A DNA stretch of 64,000 bases from the NCBI RefSeq assembly GCF_000321225.1, contig NW_004450330.1:4192660-4256659 (forward strand), given 5' to 3'. Below the pieces are notes generated by a model. It was not told the origin of the DNA, searched no databases, and worked only from the letters and a program-made list of their open reading frames with translations. The DNA is from Odobenus rosmarus divergens (taxonomy: Eukaryota > Chordata > Mammalia > Carnivora > Odobenidae). Positions within the stretch are counted from its first letter, which is position 1, and every line of letters begins with the position of its first letter. This document shows positions 47,208 through 60,271 of the stretch, piece by piece. Both the position numbers and the translations under genes were made by a program.

Positions 47208-47356
47208 AGATTAAGAATTCCTCATATCAGTAAGGTCATATGATACATGTCTTTCTCTGATTGACTTATTTCGCTCAGCATAATACCCTCCAGTTCCATC
47301 CACGTCATTGAAAATGGCAAGATTTCATTCCTTTTGATGGCTGCCTAATATTCCAG
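47208..47356 (-). mobile_element. Young L1, ORF2 C-terminal part, at gap edge
   Basis: AGATTAAGAATTCCTCATAT, then 'tctttctctgattgacttatttcgctcagc' and CCTCCAGTTCCATCCACGTC. It is the same stretch as 42760-42910, in the same orientation. It ends at AATATTCCA, where the L1 is truncated. The 3' side is hidden in the gap. Confidence 0.92.
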
Positions 47357-47694
47357 TGAAGCCCTACTATTTACAGTGAAGGTCACAATTCTCTGATCCC
47401 TGCATATGTTGATTTCCCACTTATTATTTTCATGCCATTCCTATTTCTATCTGCATCCTTGCAGGAAAGCTCAGAAGTAACCTCTACAAGAATCATCGTA
47501 TTTTCCTCTTTATTTAGTTCAACTTTATTTAGTTCAACTTCAAGTGCCTTGAGTGTGCACTTAATTTTCATCATTTCTCTTTAGGCTTATATCACTACCT
47601 GTTGTCCTTCCATCTTACAAAAACTTACACTACTCCATTTTTTAGATTTCATATGGTTGATAGATGTGTTTTAGATCAATTTTATTGGGAATTA

Positions 47695-48560
47695 ATTTTT
47701 AGGAAATAAAATGTACACGTTTTTAGCATATAGTTTAATGCACTCTTACAAATACGTACATTGATGTAACATAACCAGCATCACAATCAAGGTATTGAAT
47801 ATTTTGACCATTTCTATGAGTTCCAACATGACCCCATATATAGTAATCCCTCTTCAACCTGGGCTCTAGGCAAATATGGATCTGTTTTCTGACACTATAG
47901 TTGATTTTTATCTTATATAGTGTTTTTTATAACTTGAACAACTTGGCATGGACTCTTTTTTGATGGCTTTCATTGCTCAGCAGTGTTTTTAGAATTCAGC
48001 CATGTCAAATGTATCAGTAGTTTGCTCTTGTTCATTGTTCAGTAGTAGTCCATTGTACAAATACGCCGCACTTTGCTTATCCATTCTTCAGTTGATGGAC
48101 ATAGGAATCATTGCCAATTTTTGGTTATAATGAATAAAGCTATTATAAACTCTCACATGTAAGTCTTTATATGGATTTGTGTTTTCATCTTTCTTCAACA
48201 AAAATGTAGAAGTAGAATTGTTGTTTCATATTATAGGCATAGGGTTGTTTCTAGAAGAATTTGCCAAACCATTTTCCAAAGTGCTTGTCAAAGGTAATGT
48301 CTTCAGTAATACATGAAAGTTCCAGTTCCACATCACACTAACACTTGCTTTTGGTGATCTTTTAAATTTAAATTTTTTCTAGAAAGTGTGTGACACCATT
48401 TCATTGTGATTTTGACATTTCTCTAATGACTAACAATGTTAAACACATTTCATGTGCTTATTTTACATGTGTATATCTTCTTTTGTGTGTGTTCAAATTT
48501 TTCACCTGTTTTTATCATGTTGTTTATATTTCTGTTATTTATTTGCAGGAGTAATTTTTT
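47695..48560 (-). mobile_element. Old L1, 3' UTR and ORF2 end
   Basis: Reverse-complement landmarks: 'aaccagcatcacaatcaaggtattgaatat' (3' UTR), 'gtagtccattgtacaaatacgcc', TATCCATTCTTCAGTTGATG, 'ataatgaataaagctattataaactc' and 'ccaaaccattttccaaagtgcttgtc' (ORF2 end). Diverged and non-coding. Confidence 0.85.
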
Positions 48561-49639
48561 AATAGGATAAAATACCAGTTCTCAATTGAGTGTACTTGTC
48601 AGCATTTTTTCAACTAAAAAAAAAATAGAACAAGAAAGTTAACAATACTATTTTTTACTGTTGTGCTTTTCTCAAATTTTCTAGCATAATTGAAGATAAT
48701 ATCATTTCACTCTATTACATGAACTAGATTTTTTAAATGATCTGGTATATTAAATAGTCTTAAGTGGGTAGCAGAGGGTTCAAGAATTACTCAAACTGTT
48801 TTAAAACCCTGATCATCAGGGTTACAGACTTTTTAGCAATTTACTTCATTTCTCTGGAAATTAATTACCTCATTTAAAAAATTGATTCTAAACTCTTAGG
48901 TAGTTTGAAGATTAAATGTGACTGTGGTCTATATGGGGAAGGGAGCTGGGGAGACCTTCATTTCCGGTACAGAAGTACTAACTAATGTTAGGTTCCATTT
49001 CTTCAGCTCTTGCTATTGAAAGGCTAAAGTACATAATAAAGCCTAAGTAATATAAATCCATTTTAAATCGTGAGTAGAATGAATAAATAAATGAATGTGT
49101 GATTCATTATTTTATTTATTTTTATGAGGAATAATTAATCCTTTAGCCATTTCAGTTAGTAGTGTTGGATGATAATTTTTTTAAGATACTAAAAGTCAAA
49201 GAAAAATCAAAGCCAATTAAGATTCTAATTATAGTAATCACAGCCATACATGTTCTTTGAATTTTGAACTTTTCTCAGTAAACAAATTAGATCTGTAGAA
49301 GCAAATCTATCATTATATTACCAAAGAATTCACATATATAAAGTAACACCATATAATTTTACTTTGAAATACGTTTATATATATTTACCCATGCATTTTA
49401 AATTATTTACATGTAATTATATAGTAGTTTATAATTTTAAAGATCATTGATTTAACAAAAAAAATAAACTCTAGACTCACAGTTTACAGAGATAACAAGA
49501 TTATCAGGTTTGAATATAAATTTTGCATTTTTTGACAAAGAATAAAATTTATATTTATTTTCATTTTTATGGAATTTCTATTCCTTGGTGATAAATTGAA
49601 AAAAATACCCTTAAAAATAATTAAAATTCCACAGAACTA
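48561..49639. other. AT-rich unassigned DNA
   Basis: No gene or clear repeat recognised between two oppositely oriented old L1 copies. Confidence 0.5.
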
Positions 49640-50975
49640 GCACCCCTCAAAATAGAATACATCTATTGAAAGTAAAACATAAAACAACAAAATTTTGAAG
49701 AAACATAGGAGACAATGTTTGTGACTTGATATTAGAAGGAGCATTCTTAGACATACCACCAAAGACATGATCCATAAAAGAAGAAAATGAATTGGACTTT
49801 ATCAAAATTAATATCTGTTTCTCTACAATGGACTGTGACACAGATGAACAGCAAGCCACAGACTAAGAGACATTTGCAAACAAGATGGGCCACAAAGTAC
49901 TTTTATCTAAAATATATAAAGAACTCTTTAAATTCAGTAGTAATAAAACATACAAATCCAGCAGAGAAATGAGCAAAAGACTTGAAAACCTCTTCACAAA
50001 AGAGAATGTATAGATGGCAAATAAGCACATGAAGAAAAATGTTCAACAATATAAATCATTAAGGAAAATGCAAATTAAAGCTTCCGTGACCTACTATTAT
50101 AATACCTATTAGAAGGGCTAAAATAAAAATCACTGACAACCAAGTTTGCTAGCAGGTGTGTGAAGCAAGTGGTTCTTGTATATATTGCTGGTGGGAAGAT
50201 AGGATGGTACTACTGCTCGGGAAAATAGTGTGTCAGTTTCTTATAATATTAAGTATACTTACCATGAGACTTAGTAATTGCCCCCCTTGATATTTATTCT
50301 AGATTTGTAAACTCATGTTCATCTATAAAATAACTATATATGAATCTTTACAGCAGTTTTATTTGCAATAGTCCCACATTAAAAACAACCTAAATGTGCT
50401 TCAGTGGGTGAATGGACAAACACACTGCATTACATCCATTACATGAAATACTATGTTTTAATAACAAGGAATTAGCTGCTGATATATGGAACAATTTGGA
50501 TAAAATTCACAGGCATCATTATGTTGAATGAAATATGTTGGTTGCAAAGTGTTCTATATTGCATGGCTCCAAGTATGTAATGATCTCAAAGTGACAAAAG
50601 ATAGTGATAGAGGATAGATTATTGCTTGTCAGTGGCTTGGGTTGGGAAAGGCTATTTATGATTAAGAGGTTACCTAAGCAAGCTTGTTAGTGGTAATGGA
50701 ACAACCTTGTATTAATAATGGTGGTGGTTGCTCAAACCTGCACATGTGATAAATTTTCATAGAACTAAACATTTAAAAAGTACATGCAAAAACTTGAAAT
50801 CTGAGTAAGATCTATACTTACATTAATTGTTGTTAACTGTCACTATCCTGATTTTAACAATGTTCTGTAGTTATGTTAGATATTATCTTTGGGGGAAGCT
50901 AGGTAAAGGGCATATGAGAACTGTGTCCTATTTTTCAAACTTCTTGTAACGTAAATTAATTTAAGATAAAAGGTT
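49640..50975 (+). mobile_element. Old L1, ORF2 C-terminal third and 3' UTR
   Basis: Ordered landmarks: 'aatgaattggactttatcaaaatta', 'gcaaacaagatgggccacaaag', 'agaaaaatgttcaacaatataaatcatt', 'tatatattgctggtgggaa', 'agtgggtgaatggacaaac' and the 3' UTR 'tggtggtggttgctcaaacctgc', ending near 50975. Many stops and frameshifts. At 1.3 kb it is the longest single L1 remnant here. Confidence 0.88.
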
Positions 50976-52859
50976 AGGATACAGAGAAAAAAACAAGTTT
51001 TAGTCCTAGAAGAACTATCTATCAATGTGGGAGGAGACTGGCATCATTATTTCAATGCACAGTCAGTCCCACAGGTCACTTTCCAAACTCATACTCTGTG
51101 CTTGGCAAAAGGAGACACGTGTGGGAAAGTTGTTGATCTAGACATGTCCTAGAGGAATATGGCAGCAGGCAATAGGAAATAGGGCCATAGTGTGGAGACT
51201 GAAGTTTAGTCAGGGTTCCATGCCCCACCAGGAGCCATATAAGGCGAAATGTGTCTTGGTGAGATATCAGGACAAACACTAAAAGATGGATAACAGTGGC
51301 ATTCCATTTTCTGCAGCTAAGTTCTTGACCCTTATATCTGGTGATGCTTAGCCATCAGATTTACTACCATCTGGCTTCTAATTTGCCTCTACCTAGGATT
51401 AAGACTAACCTCAAAGTCTGCGTCACAAACCTGAAGGAAGAAACAAGTGACTTAACCCAGAGTCACATAGCTTGTAAGTTAGTTCAGGGTACACCATAGT
51501 ATAATATAAATAAACACATACACTGTATTTTAGGTTTACATGTAAATAACTCTGCAAAATCAAAGCAAAAATTTCCCATCAAGTAATAAGAGCATACAAT
51601 GTGCATCTTTGTAATCGGTTATTCAGATGACTACTTTTTCATTTTTCATTGTCCACATTATTTTTGTACATTTGATCTGACATTGGAATAAATGGACTAT
51701 AGTTTATTTAATCACCTAACCAACATCAATCTAATAATAATCTCTCCACATATAATTCTATTTTATCTGTATGGCATGTTCCTCTTACATGTAATATTAT
51801 TTCTCTTTTGGTTTAATGTAGTTAAAGGTAATGAGAATAGAAACAAGGACAAGCTTATCAGTTTTTTAAACATAATTTTACTGTCCCAATTTCCTAAGCC
51901 TATTGAATGAAATGTCAGATCTCATTATTATACAATTAATATACTGTACAATGACAATTTTATACAATTAATATAGTGTACAATAACAACATTTGCTTCA
52001 GAATTACAGGATGGCATATCTCAGTAACTGCAACAATCCTGTGATATCCAATTCAAGTAAACATTTTTCACAGGCTACTCAGCCTCAAACAGACATGGGT
52101 AATTTAAAGCCAACATATTTTACAAGGAAAATGGGTCTGAGTGGTATTGTTTAGCCATTCAAATTACAAGTCATCAAAAAGATGAGAATGTAGCTCTTAA
52201 AGATAAGGAAAGTAATTGGAAGCAAGAAAGAAACATACATTTCTTTCAAGCTATCAGTGTTAAATCAGTAGAGAGATGATAAATGGTCTCCATTTTGAGG
52301 AAGATAATAAGCTTTTTAAAATGCCTGAATCATCATTTTGCAATACTTCCAGCAAAACACCACTTTAAGCATCTTGCCTGTCATGGGTATCAGTCTGGTT
52401 TCAATATCAGATAGACTACTACTGGCTGTAGCAGAGAACAATTGGAAATGCATTCTTCCCTCAAAGTTCAGTTGCCATAGTGTTATTTCACGTAATCATT
52501 GGGCTTTGCATACATTTAAATAGCCTCAAATGTAGTTAAAGGGGCATAAGCGACTCACCTGGAAGTCATGGATGGTTATTACTTTGTTGTATTGTAAATA
52601 CACGAGCAGTTTTCACTTCTCAGTTTAGTAACACACCTATTCAACCATTAATTCTAGAGTATGAGGTTATGGCAAGGAAGTATGGTTTAGCAAAGACACT
52701 GTCCCTAAGTTGATGCATGGTTTCTACACTAGAGAAATATTCAAGACACAGTCTTCTCAGCTCCAGGATTCTCTCAGCGTCCTCTACACTCCCATGTTAC
52801 CCATGATGACTGTATCTTCTACTGAATATATTTCTATTAAAATTATTTATCTGGCTCCT
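50976..52859. other. Unassigned stretch with one short tandem repeat
   Basis: No gene recognised. A MIR-like end may lie at about 51440-51490 (GACTTAACCCAGAGTCACAT). The small tandem duplication at 51929-51989 is listed separately. Confidence 0.45.
51929..51989. repeat. Imperfect tandem duplication, period 32
   Basis: tatacaattaatatactg (51929 on) recurs as tatacaattaatatagtg (51961 on). Each unit continues with a GTACAAT-ACAA segment, and there are two mismatches over 29 bp. Confidence 0.85.
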
Positions 52860-52970
52860 CCACTTTCTATGAAGATTGAGACTGTCCTTTATCTCTGAAT
52901 TCCTGGAGCCTAGTGCAGTGCTTGACCCTATCAGGCCAGGAATAACTGTTGAGTGAAGAATAGAGGCAGA
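52860..52970 (+). repeat. L2 LINE 3'-end fragment
   Basis: Resembles the L2 terminus: 'gaattcctggagcctagtgcagtgcttgac' and AGGAATAACTGTTGAGTGAA. Confidence 0.6.
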
Positions 52971-53984
52971 TTTGTGAAAAAAGTAGTTTATAACACTCCA
53001 ACTGTACTCCTCACACACTTGCTGGTCTATAAAAGATGTTACCCAATCTCATTGAGATAAATACCATAATTGGGAGTGTTTCAGAACTTTTATAACTAAT
53101 TGACAGGGCAATGTTTTTGTTTGCTGAATCTAATAATTTAAAAATTTATGGATTCCTTTTTATAATTATTTCTCTGTTTATTCAATTTTATCATATTTTT
53201 TAAGGTATCAGTTCATGACAGAAAAACATTTCAGAAAATAAAACTCATCCTTCATTGCTGGGGTATAAGAAAAATGATCTAGATTATTCATAGGCATCAT
53301 GCCTAATCTACATAAAGCTGCATATGCCAGAAGAGTTATATTTATGCTTATTTAAAATACAATACTACAAAAATCTTTGAAGGATGAATTTAGGAAAAAG
53401 GCTTTGAAAAATGGCAAATATTAACAATCTAACTTCAACATTGTGACACAATAATTGCATCAGATTAAAAAAATATATTAGTTAAGCTGACAGTGCATAG
53501 TAGAGCTATTCCCTTCTCTCTGGGCAGACTGAACACATGCCAGCTATTTTTCTTCCTAACACAGGGCTCCAGGTAGTTACTGCTGAGTAACTGGAGTTTG
53601 CATAGAGGATGGAATCTATTTGTCACTTGAGACCTGAAAATCCAAGTGGAGGAAAACTTAGAGTATCTCAGTCTTGGGGCTATTTGCATGTGTGTCCAGA
53701 AAATCCTTTGTTGTAAGGGTTATCATGTTGATTGTAAAATGTTTAGCATCCAGTAGTTGCTGGTAGCAATCCTTCTCCACAATGTCAAATTTGTAACAAT
53801 TACAAATGTCTTCAGAAATTGCCAGACTTCTCCCGAAGCCTAAAATCACCTCAGTTGAGAATTATTGACTGATGATCATTTGAGGCATTAGGGACTTCTG
53901 GAAAAGAGTGTTGGAAATATAATATCCATACTATACTTTGCACATTTTTTTTTCATTTTAATATTTGAAACACAACTGTTCCAA
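52971..53984. other. Unassigned AT-rich DNA
   Basis: No gene or confident repeat recognised in about 1 kb between an L2 end and a MIR-like fragment. Frames are short and without recognisable domains. Confidence 0.45.
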
Positions 53985-54090
53985 GAATATGGCACAGTAG
54001 AAAATTCACAGAACTGTACAAGAATGGACTTGGATTCTACCCAATTGGAATTCACTATGTGACTAAGGTTCAACAACCTCAGTTCTGACA
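53985..54090 (+). repeat. MIR SINE fragment
   Basis: Weak MIR-like path: 'ggacttggattctacccaattgg' then CACTATGTGACTAAGGTTCA. Diverged. Confidence 0.45.
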
Positions 54091-54188
54091 TTACTAGACC
54101 ATACAAGTATGTTAGAGTTCCAAGATTCTGTGTTTTCTGACTTTGTCAAGAACCAGTGTCTTATTTTAAAAACACCCACAGTATTTAT

Positions 54189-54250
54189 AACAGTGCATTA
54201 AGTTGTCCTTGAACTAACTAACTAACAGTGCATTAAGTTGTCCTTGAACT
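54189..54250. repeat. 27-bp direct duplication, period 35
   Basis: The 27-bp unit beginning aacagtgcattaagttg and ending ccttgaact occurs at 54189-54215 and again without change at 54224-54250. The 8-bp spacer aactaact itself extends the final ACT. This is a recent local slippage or duplication. Confidence 0.93.
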
Positions 54251-56359
54251 GTCCTGTGAAGAAATATGTCCTTCTGAAATGGTAGTTTCCTAATTTCTAA
54301 TAAAGTTTCAGTTTAGAAGACCAGAAAAATAACCTGGATGTTGTTGGCTTTATATCATAGTATAGTAAATAAGAAGCATGTTTGTAGGTTGCAATAAAAA
54401 GTTATTATTTACATAGGAATTTAATCTAAATTCTGGTGTCTCTTGGGGCAATTTACTAAAAGATAGCAGCAATAATACTGGTAATATTCCTTTTTGGAAT
54501 AGATATTATGTGGCTCCAGGATTTTATAACCTGAAAAATATCTCAAGAACTCTTCTGGTTTATTCACTAAATTGAATTTACTCAAGATTACAAATAATGC
54601 TGAAGATTGTTTGGGGTTTCTGGTCCATTTATTTGCCTTCTAACCTGTCAAAGCAAAACCAAGTGACATTCATATAATATTTTCTTTACTATCAGCAGAA
54701 GATTATTATAATTTCAACTGTTTATCTGAAAAAATGTTTTAAAATTATTCTAAAAAGTATAAACCTTTATGAGCTAAAGTTTTCTTTATATCTACTTCTT
54801 ATAGATTTGTACATGGAGGCTACATAATCTTGATTTGCAATAGGCTGAGCTAAGTTTCCTTTCTTCCATCACAACATTTAGAGCTTGAATTCTGGGAGGA
54901 GGGGTTAAACATTCTTACCCTTGTCCACATCACATATCACAGACATACAAGTGCACACACAGACACATGGATGCTTCTATTTGTAACCAAATGAACAGGG
55001 GTTTAAGTCACTTCCACCATCCCACTGATCCACTGATAAATATAGTGTTGCATGGTAGCAGAGAGGTGGTCCCTGAGAAGTACCTCAGCAAATAGGTTGA
55101 AGCTATCTTCACAAATACAACATACTCTGCTTCAAGGACTGCACATCAGAGAGCAGTGGTGACATTATGGAACCTAGATGCTTGTCGATGTAAGGAAATG
55201 AGAAAATAGCCAGAGGTGTCAGAAAGGAAACAAACTTGCCAAAGAAAAAATAAAGTTTAAATGTGCAAAGATTAGGATTTTTTTTTATTTGAGCATTTCC
55301 TGAGAATAATAACAAATTAGCATCCTTTAACTTGTTGCTACCACTCTGCCCCAGAGATCTTCTTTGCTAATGTAATCAAGAGCCTGTTGAACTAGGGCCC
55401 ATAGACTGGTAATGCAGTGATGTTTACTGTGGATGCATCTTTTGGTTTCACTTCCCACCCAGTGTCAGAGGCCCCCAGCTCTTCAACTAGACTTATAGGA
55501 GGAGATTTTGAGGGGGCAAAGCCTATTAAAAAAGCTGTCAGAAGGCAAAAATTGTATGGCTTCATTTCAAAAGTAGTTTTGATGTACTTGTCCTTCTAGC
55601 AGGCAGCAGCAGATCTGTACAGAATTGCACTGACTCATTCTAAGAGCCCCCGTGGTGTTCTGGGGTAAAGAAAACCACTAATAGACTGAAGTTTCTGTTA
55701 GTGAAGTGAGAGTGGTTCGGAATCATTGTAATTTGTTAGTCTGGTATACATATGACAACATTTTTACCCATAGAGTAAGAAGGCTTAGAAACATCAGGTT
55801 ATAATGACTTAATCTTTATCAGTTCTATTTGTGGAACTCTATATGTCTCTCCCTAAATGTAGAGGGAAGTATTATTAATACTGTGTTCCTCTAATCTAGC
55901 CTGAATAAAACACACTAAAGAAGCTATAGTGTCCTTTAACTTTTAAATATAAAATCTACTAAGCTTTTACTAAATATCCATAAGAATAAAACATCAATGA
56001 GTTGATCATGGTCCTCATGGTAGTCCCATTGCATAGCAATTTTTCTGGGTCATTTTCTTCTTTTTTTGTTTGGCACATACAGTACTCCTACAGTAGTCAA
56101 GAAACTGCTAACTCTAGTCATCTTGCTACTCACCAGACCAACTGCTGAGTTGGCATCCAGCAATACTGTGCTTCCTTCACATTAAAGTACAAAAGAGCAC
56201 ATTGAAACTCTCGTCTCTACAGAGACTAATAACTCCTAATATTTACCAAGCATCTTAATACTTCCAAAGGATTTTACTAAATGCAGGTCATGCAGTCACA
56301 TCTACTAACTCACTGTGCATACTGTAATATACTGAAGGGAAGAGAGGACAATGGGCTCT
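54251..56359. other. Unassigned non-coding stretch
   Basis: No gene or confident repeat in about 2.1 kb. The part at 55330-55760 is less AT-rich than its neighbours and matches nothing I recognise. Confidence 0.45.
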
Positions 56360-56545
56360 GTCAGAAAGTGGATGGACCTTGGAGCCAGATGGTCCCAAGG
56401 TCCAAATTCTGCCTTCCCCACCTACTAGGTGTATTAGCTTACAACATTACTAACCCTTTCTGAGTGGCAGAATTCTGATCCATAAAATGAAATCAAGAAA
56501 CATAACTTCTGGGGTTTTAAAAGATAATATAAAAATGATGTATGA
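56360..56545 (+). repeat. MIR SINE
   Basis: Path: 'gtggatggaccttggagccagatgg', 'gccttccccacctactaggtgtattagc', TTTCTGAGTGGCAGAATTCT, 'ataaaatgaaatcaagaa' and 'gggttttaaaagataata'. Diverged but well ordered. Confidence 0.7.
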
Positions 56546-56754
56546 GAAACCAATCAGCGTACTCTCTAATGCTTACTTGGTAGTCTGTAGGGCTGTAATT
56601 ATGTGCAAGCAAAACCTGTAGCACAGTGAGTGAATATGGGAAGGTCAACAGTTAGAAAATAACATCTACAAAATTAGTTACCAAACTGAAGAATGCCACT
56701 GAGTTTTGGCAGTGGATTTATTTGAATCTAGTATCACTGAGGGAGAGGAATTAT

Positions 56755-56920
56755 TTTATGCTAGACACCCTGTGAGTTACTGTTCCACTTATGTTCTATG
56801 TAATACTCATATATAACATTGTGGAATAATCACGATGGTAGGTTCCATCTTATAGATGGACTAAATGTAGTGTATAGAAATTGAGAAATTTTCCTAAGGA
56901 TCACTCCAGTGGTAAGAAAA
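56755..56920 (+). repeat. MIR SINE fragment
   Basis: Weak MIR-like path: TTATGCTAGACACCCTGTGA, 'atgttctatgtaatactcata', 'ttccatcttatagatggac', 'gaaattttcctaaggatcac'. Diverged. Confidence 0.5.
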
Positions 56921-58592
56921 AAAAAAGGCAGAAATTAACCCTCATCTTTATTGTTTCTCCTTTACTGTTATCCTTTCCACCAGACTTACAATCAAATAAT
57001 ATTTTTTTAAAGTTTGTTTTATCAAACAAAAGTGGAATCAATAGAATGTAAGAAATTTGAATTTCAATTTTCTCTCAGACCGTAATACCTGAAATTGGTG
57101 ATTTTCAAAGTTCCCACCTCCTACATCTTCCTGTATAAGCCACTCCCTGGTCCCAACATACTAAAATCAAATCTAAAAACAGAGACCAAAAAAATAATTT
57201 GAAATACACTTTTGCTACTTGACTATTTGCTATTGCTGTGTTTCCACGAAGGGGAGACCAGGACACCTCCATTTGGAGGTACATAATGTCCTGAGAGGCT
57301 CTAGGATTCTGAAGGTAGCAGAAACAATATTGGGAATGAAAGAAATCAATAAAGAGTCAGATTGAGTTATTACAAACTAAAACCAATAAACGGCCCCTGG
57401 ACTCTAGGCCTACATGACAAAATAATTCAATAATTCACTGTAAAAATAAAAATATATGTCATTGCTGGAGCTCCTGTAATTTCCTCAGATTACAGAGGTT
57501 AACAGCATATGCACCACTGTTAAATGTTTAACTCTGTGGAGATACTGATTGATTTCAGGCTCTTGTCAAGTAAAATTTTATCATTATAACCTTGATATAT
57601 TCACTAGATTGATAGTGTTTTAAAAATGTCTATTTTCATAGGCTGCTCTCTAATTTACAGAAGAATTCAAGTTTAAGGGCACATTTTTAGAAGCAGCTTT
57701 ATCTTAATGACCCGTTGGTTAAACCCTTTGAGAATAGCTTATTATTTTTATGTTCAGGTTCTCTGTGACTGTGAAAAATGAATCCTGTTACTGGAGCTTA
57801 TTTTTGTTATTTTTTCCTGCTGACATTTAGGAGACAATTATATGAGCCATTTCTGTTCATCCTCTGAACCACAACATAAAAATCCATATAGAATGGCATT
57901 GAGAGTGAGGCTTAGTCTGCTTTCTAATTGTAGATTTGTTCCATTAGAATTAACTCCTCTGGTCACCAGGAAGAATAATTTATTCATAAGCTACTGCATC
58001 TATACAGAGAATAGACTAGAAACTATGAACTCAAGGAAAAGTTCACTAAGTTAGAATTTTGGTTCTAAATTTCTGTCATTTAAATAATACTTCTTAGTAC
58101 TTAGTGTTTGTACATATTGTTAAAATGTGTTGTCTACCTCCCTATGTTAACTTCGCTTTCTCTGAAGAAGAAAATTCCATTAACTTATATTATGCAATAT
58201 TGTGAAAGTATGCACAATATTTTGCAAATTATGTAAAAGTGTTGTGCAAATAGTTGTTAACTCCCCCCTCATTCAGAGGAAATATTAATTATGCATTTAA
58301 TTCAGATAGCAAGTCTTTATTGTTTTTAAGTATTTTAGAACACTTTTAGAGTTTAAAAAAGTTACAGAGATTGTAGAGTTCCTATACCCCCCACACCCTG
58401 TTTATCCTACCATTATAACCTTACAGTAGTAGTATGGTACATTTGTTATAATTAATGAACTAATAGTTATATTATTATTAACAAAAGTCCATACTTTATT
58501 TATATTTCCTTAATTTTTACCTAATAAACTTTATCTGTTCCTCGAATTCATCCAGGTTACCACATTACATTTAATGTAATAATAATAATAAT
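56921..58592. other. Unassigned AT-rich DNA
   Basis: No gene or confident repeat recognised. A short (AAT)n run lies at about 58577-58591. Confidence 0.5.
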
Positions 58593-58600
58593 GGCTAAAA

Positions 58601-59360
58601 TTCTAGTTCTCAAACTGTGTAATAAGAAGCCCCAAGATACTACAATGAACTCTCAGAAATGCCCTGAATATTTTAAGTTTTTGAGGATATCATTGATTCT
58701 TGACAACTATCATACAACGTGGGAACTACCAGCTAAAACAGTTTTAGCAGTAGATCATGCTATATAAGTTTTAAAGTCATATCTTTGCACAACTGGGTTT
58801 CTTACAGTCTCAGATATAAAGGCAAATACAAACATCAACATAAAATAGGAAATTAGTAGTCTTTTCTTTTTGTTAAGATTTTTATTTATTTATTTATTTG
58901 ACAGAGAGAGAGAACACAAGTAGGCAGAGTGGCAGGCAGAGAGGGAGGGAGAAGCAGGCTCCCTGCTGAGCAGGGAGCCCGATGCGGGGTTCGATCCCAG
59001 GACCCTGGGATCATGACCTGAGCTGAAGGCAGTCACTTAACCAACTGAGCCACCCAGGCGCCCCTAGTAGTCTTTTCTAATTTGCTTCTGAGGTTCAAGA
59101 ATATAAGCATTGCCCAACATGCATACACATTCCACAAGTACGAAATTGTGGTTATTTTAGAATAAAATCAATGTTTTTCTTCAATTTACTGTGTGTTCTT
59201 GTTTTATGCAGCTACTAAGTTGTTGGGTAAAAGTACTTAGTTTGGATGTAACTACTTTAGAGAATTAAATTCTTAGTTATTTCTTTAGGTCTTTGGATAA
59301 TAGGAAATAATTACTGAGACTCTTAGGATACCAGCAACCTAAAAAGGTTGAGAACCTCTT
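58601..59360. mobile_element. hAT-like non-autonomous DNA transposon split by a SINE
   Basis: The left end TTCTAGTTCTCAAACT and right end AGGTTGAGAACCTCTT are inverted relatives (AGTTCTCAAACT against GGTTCTCAACCT), like hAT-Charlie termini. An 8-bp near-duplication flanks them: ggctaaaa at 58593-58600 and ggttaaaa at 59361-59368. Eight bases is the hAT hallmark length. Without the SINE and its duplication the element is about 550 bp. It has no transposase frame, and I cannot name the family. Confidence 0.6.
58868..59064 (-). mobile_element. CAN-SINE, minus strand, nested in the hAT-like element
   Basis: AAGATTTTTATTTATTTATT tail, GACCCTGGGATCATGACC body and GAGCCACCCAGGCGCCCC head. A perfect 14-bp duplication, tagtagtcttttct, lies at 58854-58867 and 59065-59078. 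Confidence 0.96.
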
Positions 59361-59517
59361 GGTTAAAATAAGGTGACATGGATTTAAGACAAAGGAGCAA
59401 ACAGTAGAGTCACACACACAAAATTAAAATGGAGACTTTAAAATATAGTGTGTTAATTAAAATTTTTAACAATGAGAAATGGAATGAACACCATGCTTTA
59501 CAAAAGTGATTATCTTC

Positions 59518-59707
59518 TGGGGTGCCTGGGTGGCTCAGTCATTAAGCATCTGCCTTCGGCTCTTGTCGTGATCCCAGGGTCCTGGGATGGAGCCCCACAT
59601 TGGGCTCCCTGCTCTGCAGGAAGCCTGCTTCTCCCTCTCCCACTCCCCCTGCTTGTGTTCCCTCTCTTGCTGTGTCTCTCTCTGTCAAATAAATAAAATC
59701 TTTAAAA
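59518..59707 (+). mobile_element. CAN-SINE, full length
   Basis: Head GGGGTGCCTGGGTGGCTCAG, body GTGATCCCAGGGTCCTGGGA and tail AAATAAATAAAATCTTT. A perfect 16-bp duplication, aaaagtgattatcttc, lies at 59502-59517 and 59708-59723. Confidence 0.96.
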
Positions 59708-59723
59708 AAAAGTGATTATCTTC

Positions 59724-60271
59724 AGTATTATGGGAAAATTAACAGGGATTGGGAAAAGATCGTTAATTGTCCTTAACTCTAAATTTCTTTGATATTAAAG
59801 CTACAAATTAATTTTTAGTGACCTACTATAGTTTAAATTTTTGTTCCATTCAATGACTGGGCTAGAGAACCTCTTCACTTCAAAATATAAAGTTATATAG
59901 GTCAAATTCAGGCCCACAGTATCGCTGGACTGCGGTCCATATAGTTTCTGTATTTATTTGCATTCTCCTTTGAGACCTAACTTTTATTTTAGAAGCAGTC
60001 AGAAGTGTTCATGTTATTTAGAAATAGGTTTAGTGGTTATTGTCTTTTATTTGAAGCATTACTTTTATAATTGCAAACATTAGTAAGCTGACAGGTCTAA
60101 TTATATCTCCAATTATATGCCCAAGATGTTATTTAGGTTTTGAATGCTTATTATAGTGGTTATTTTTAAATGAATACCCCCTTAGATTGCTTCCACAGAA
60201 ATCACCATGGAAAAATTCAAACATGGTTTGTAAATGCACAATATAGTCTCAGTTCTGCCTCAACATATGTG
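59724..60271. other. Unassigned AT-rich DNA
   Basis: No gene or repeat recognised. Confidence 0.5.

Noticed and set aside
46666..47233. Frames of 153-182 codons
   Set aside because: They run through the assembly gap and are mostly unknown residues.
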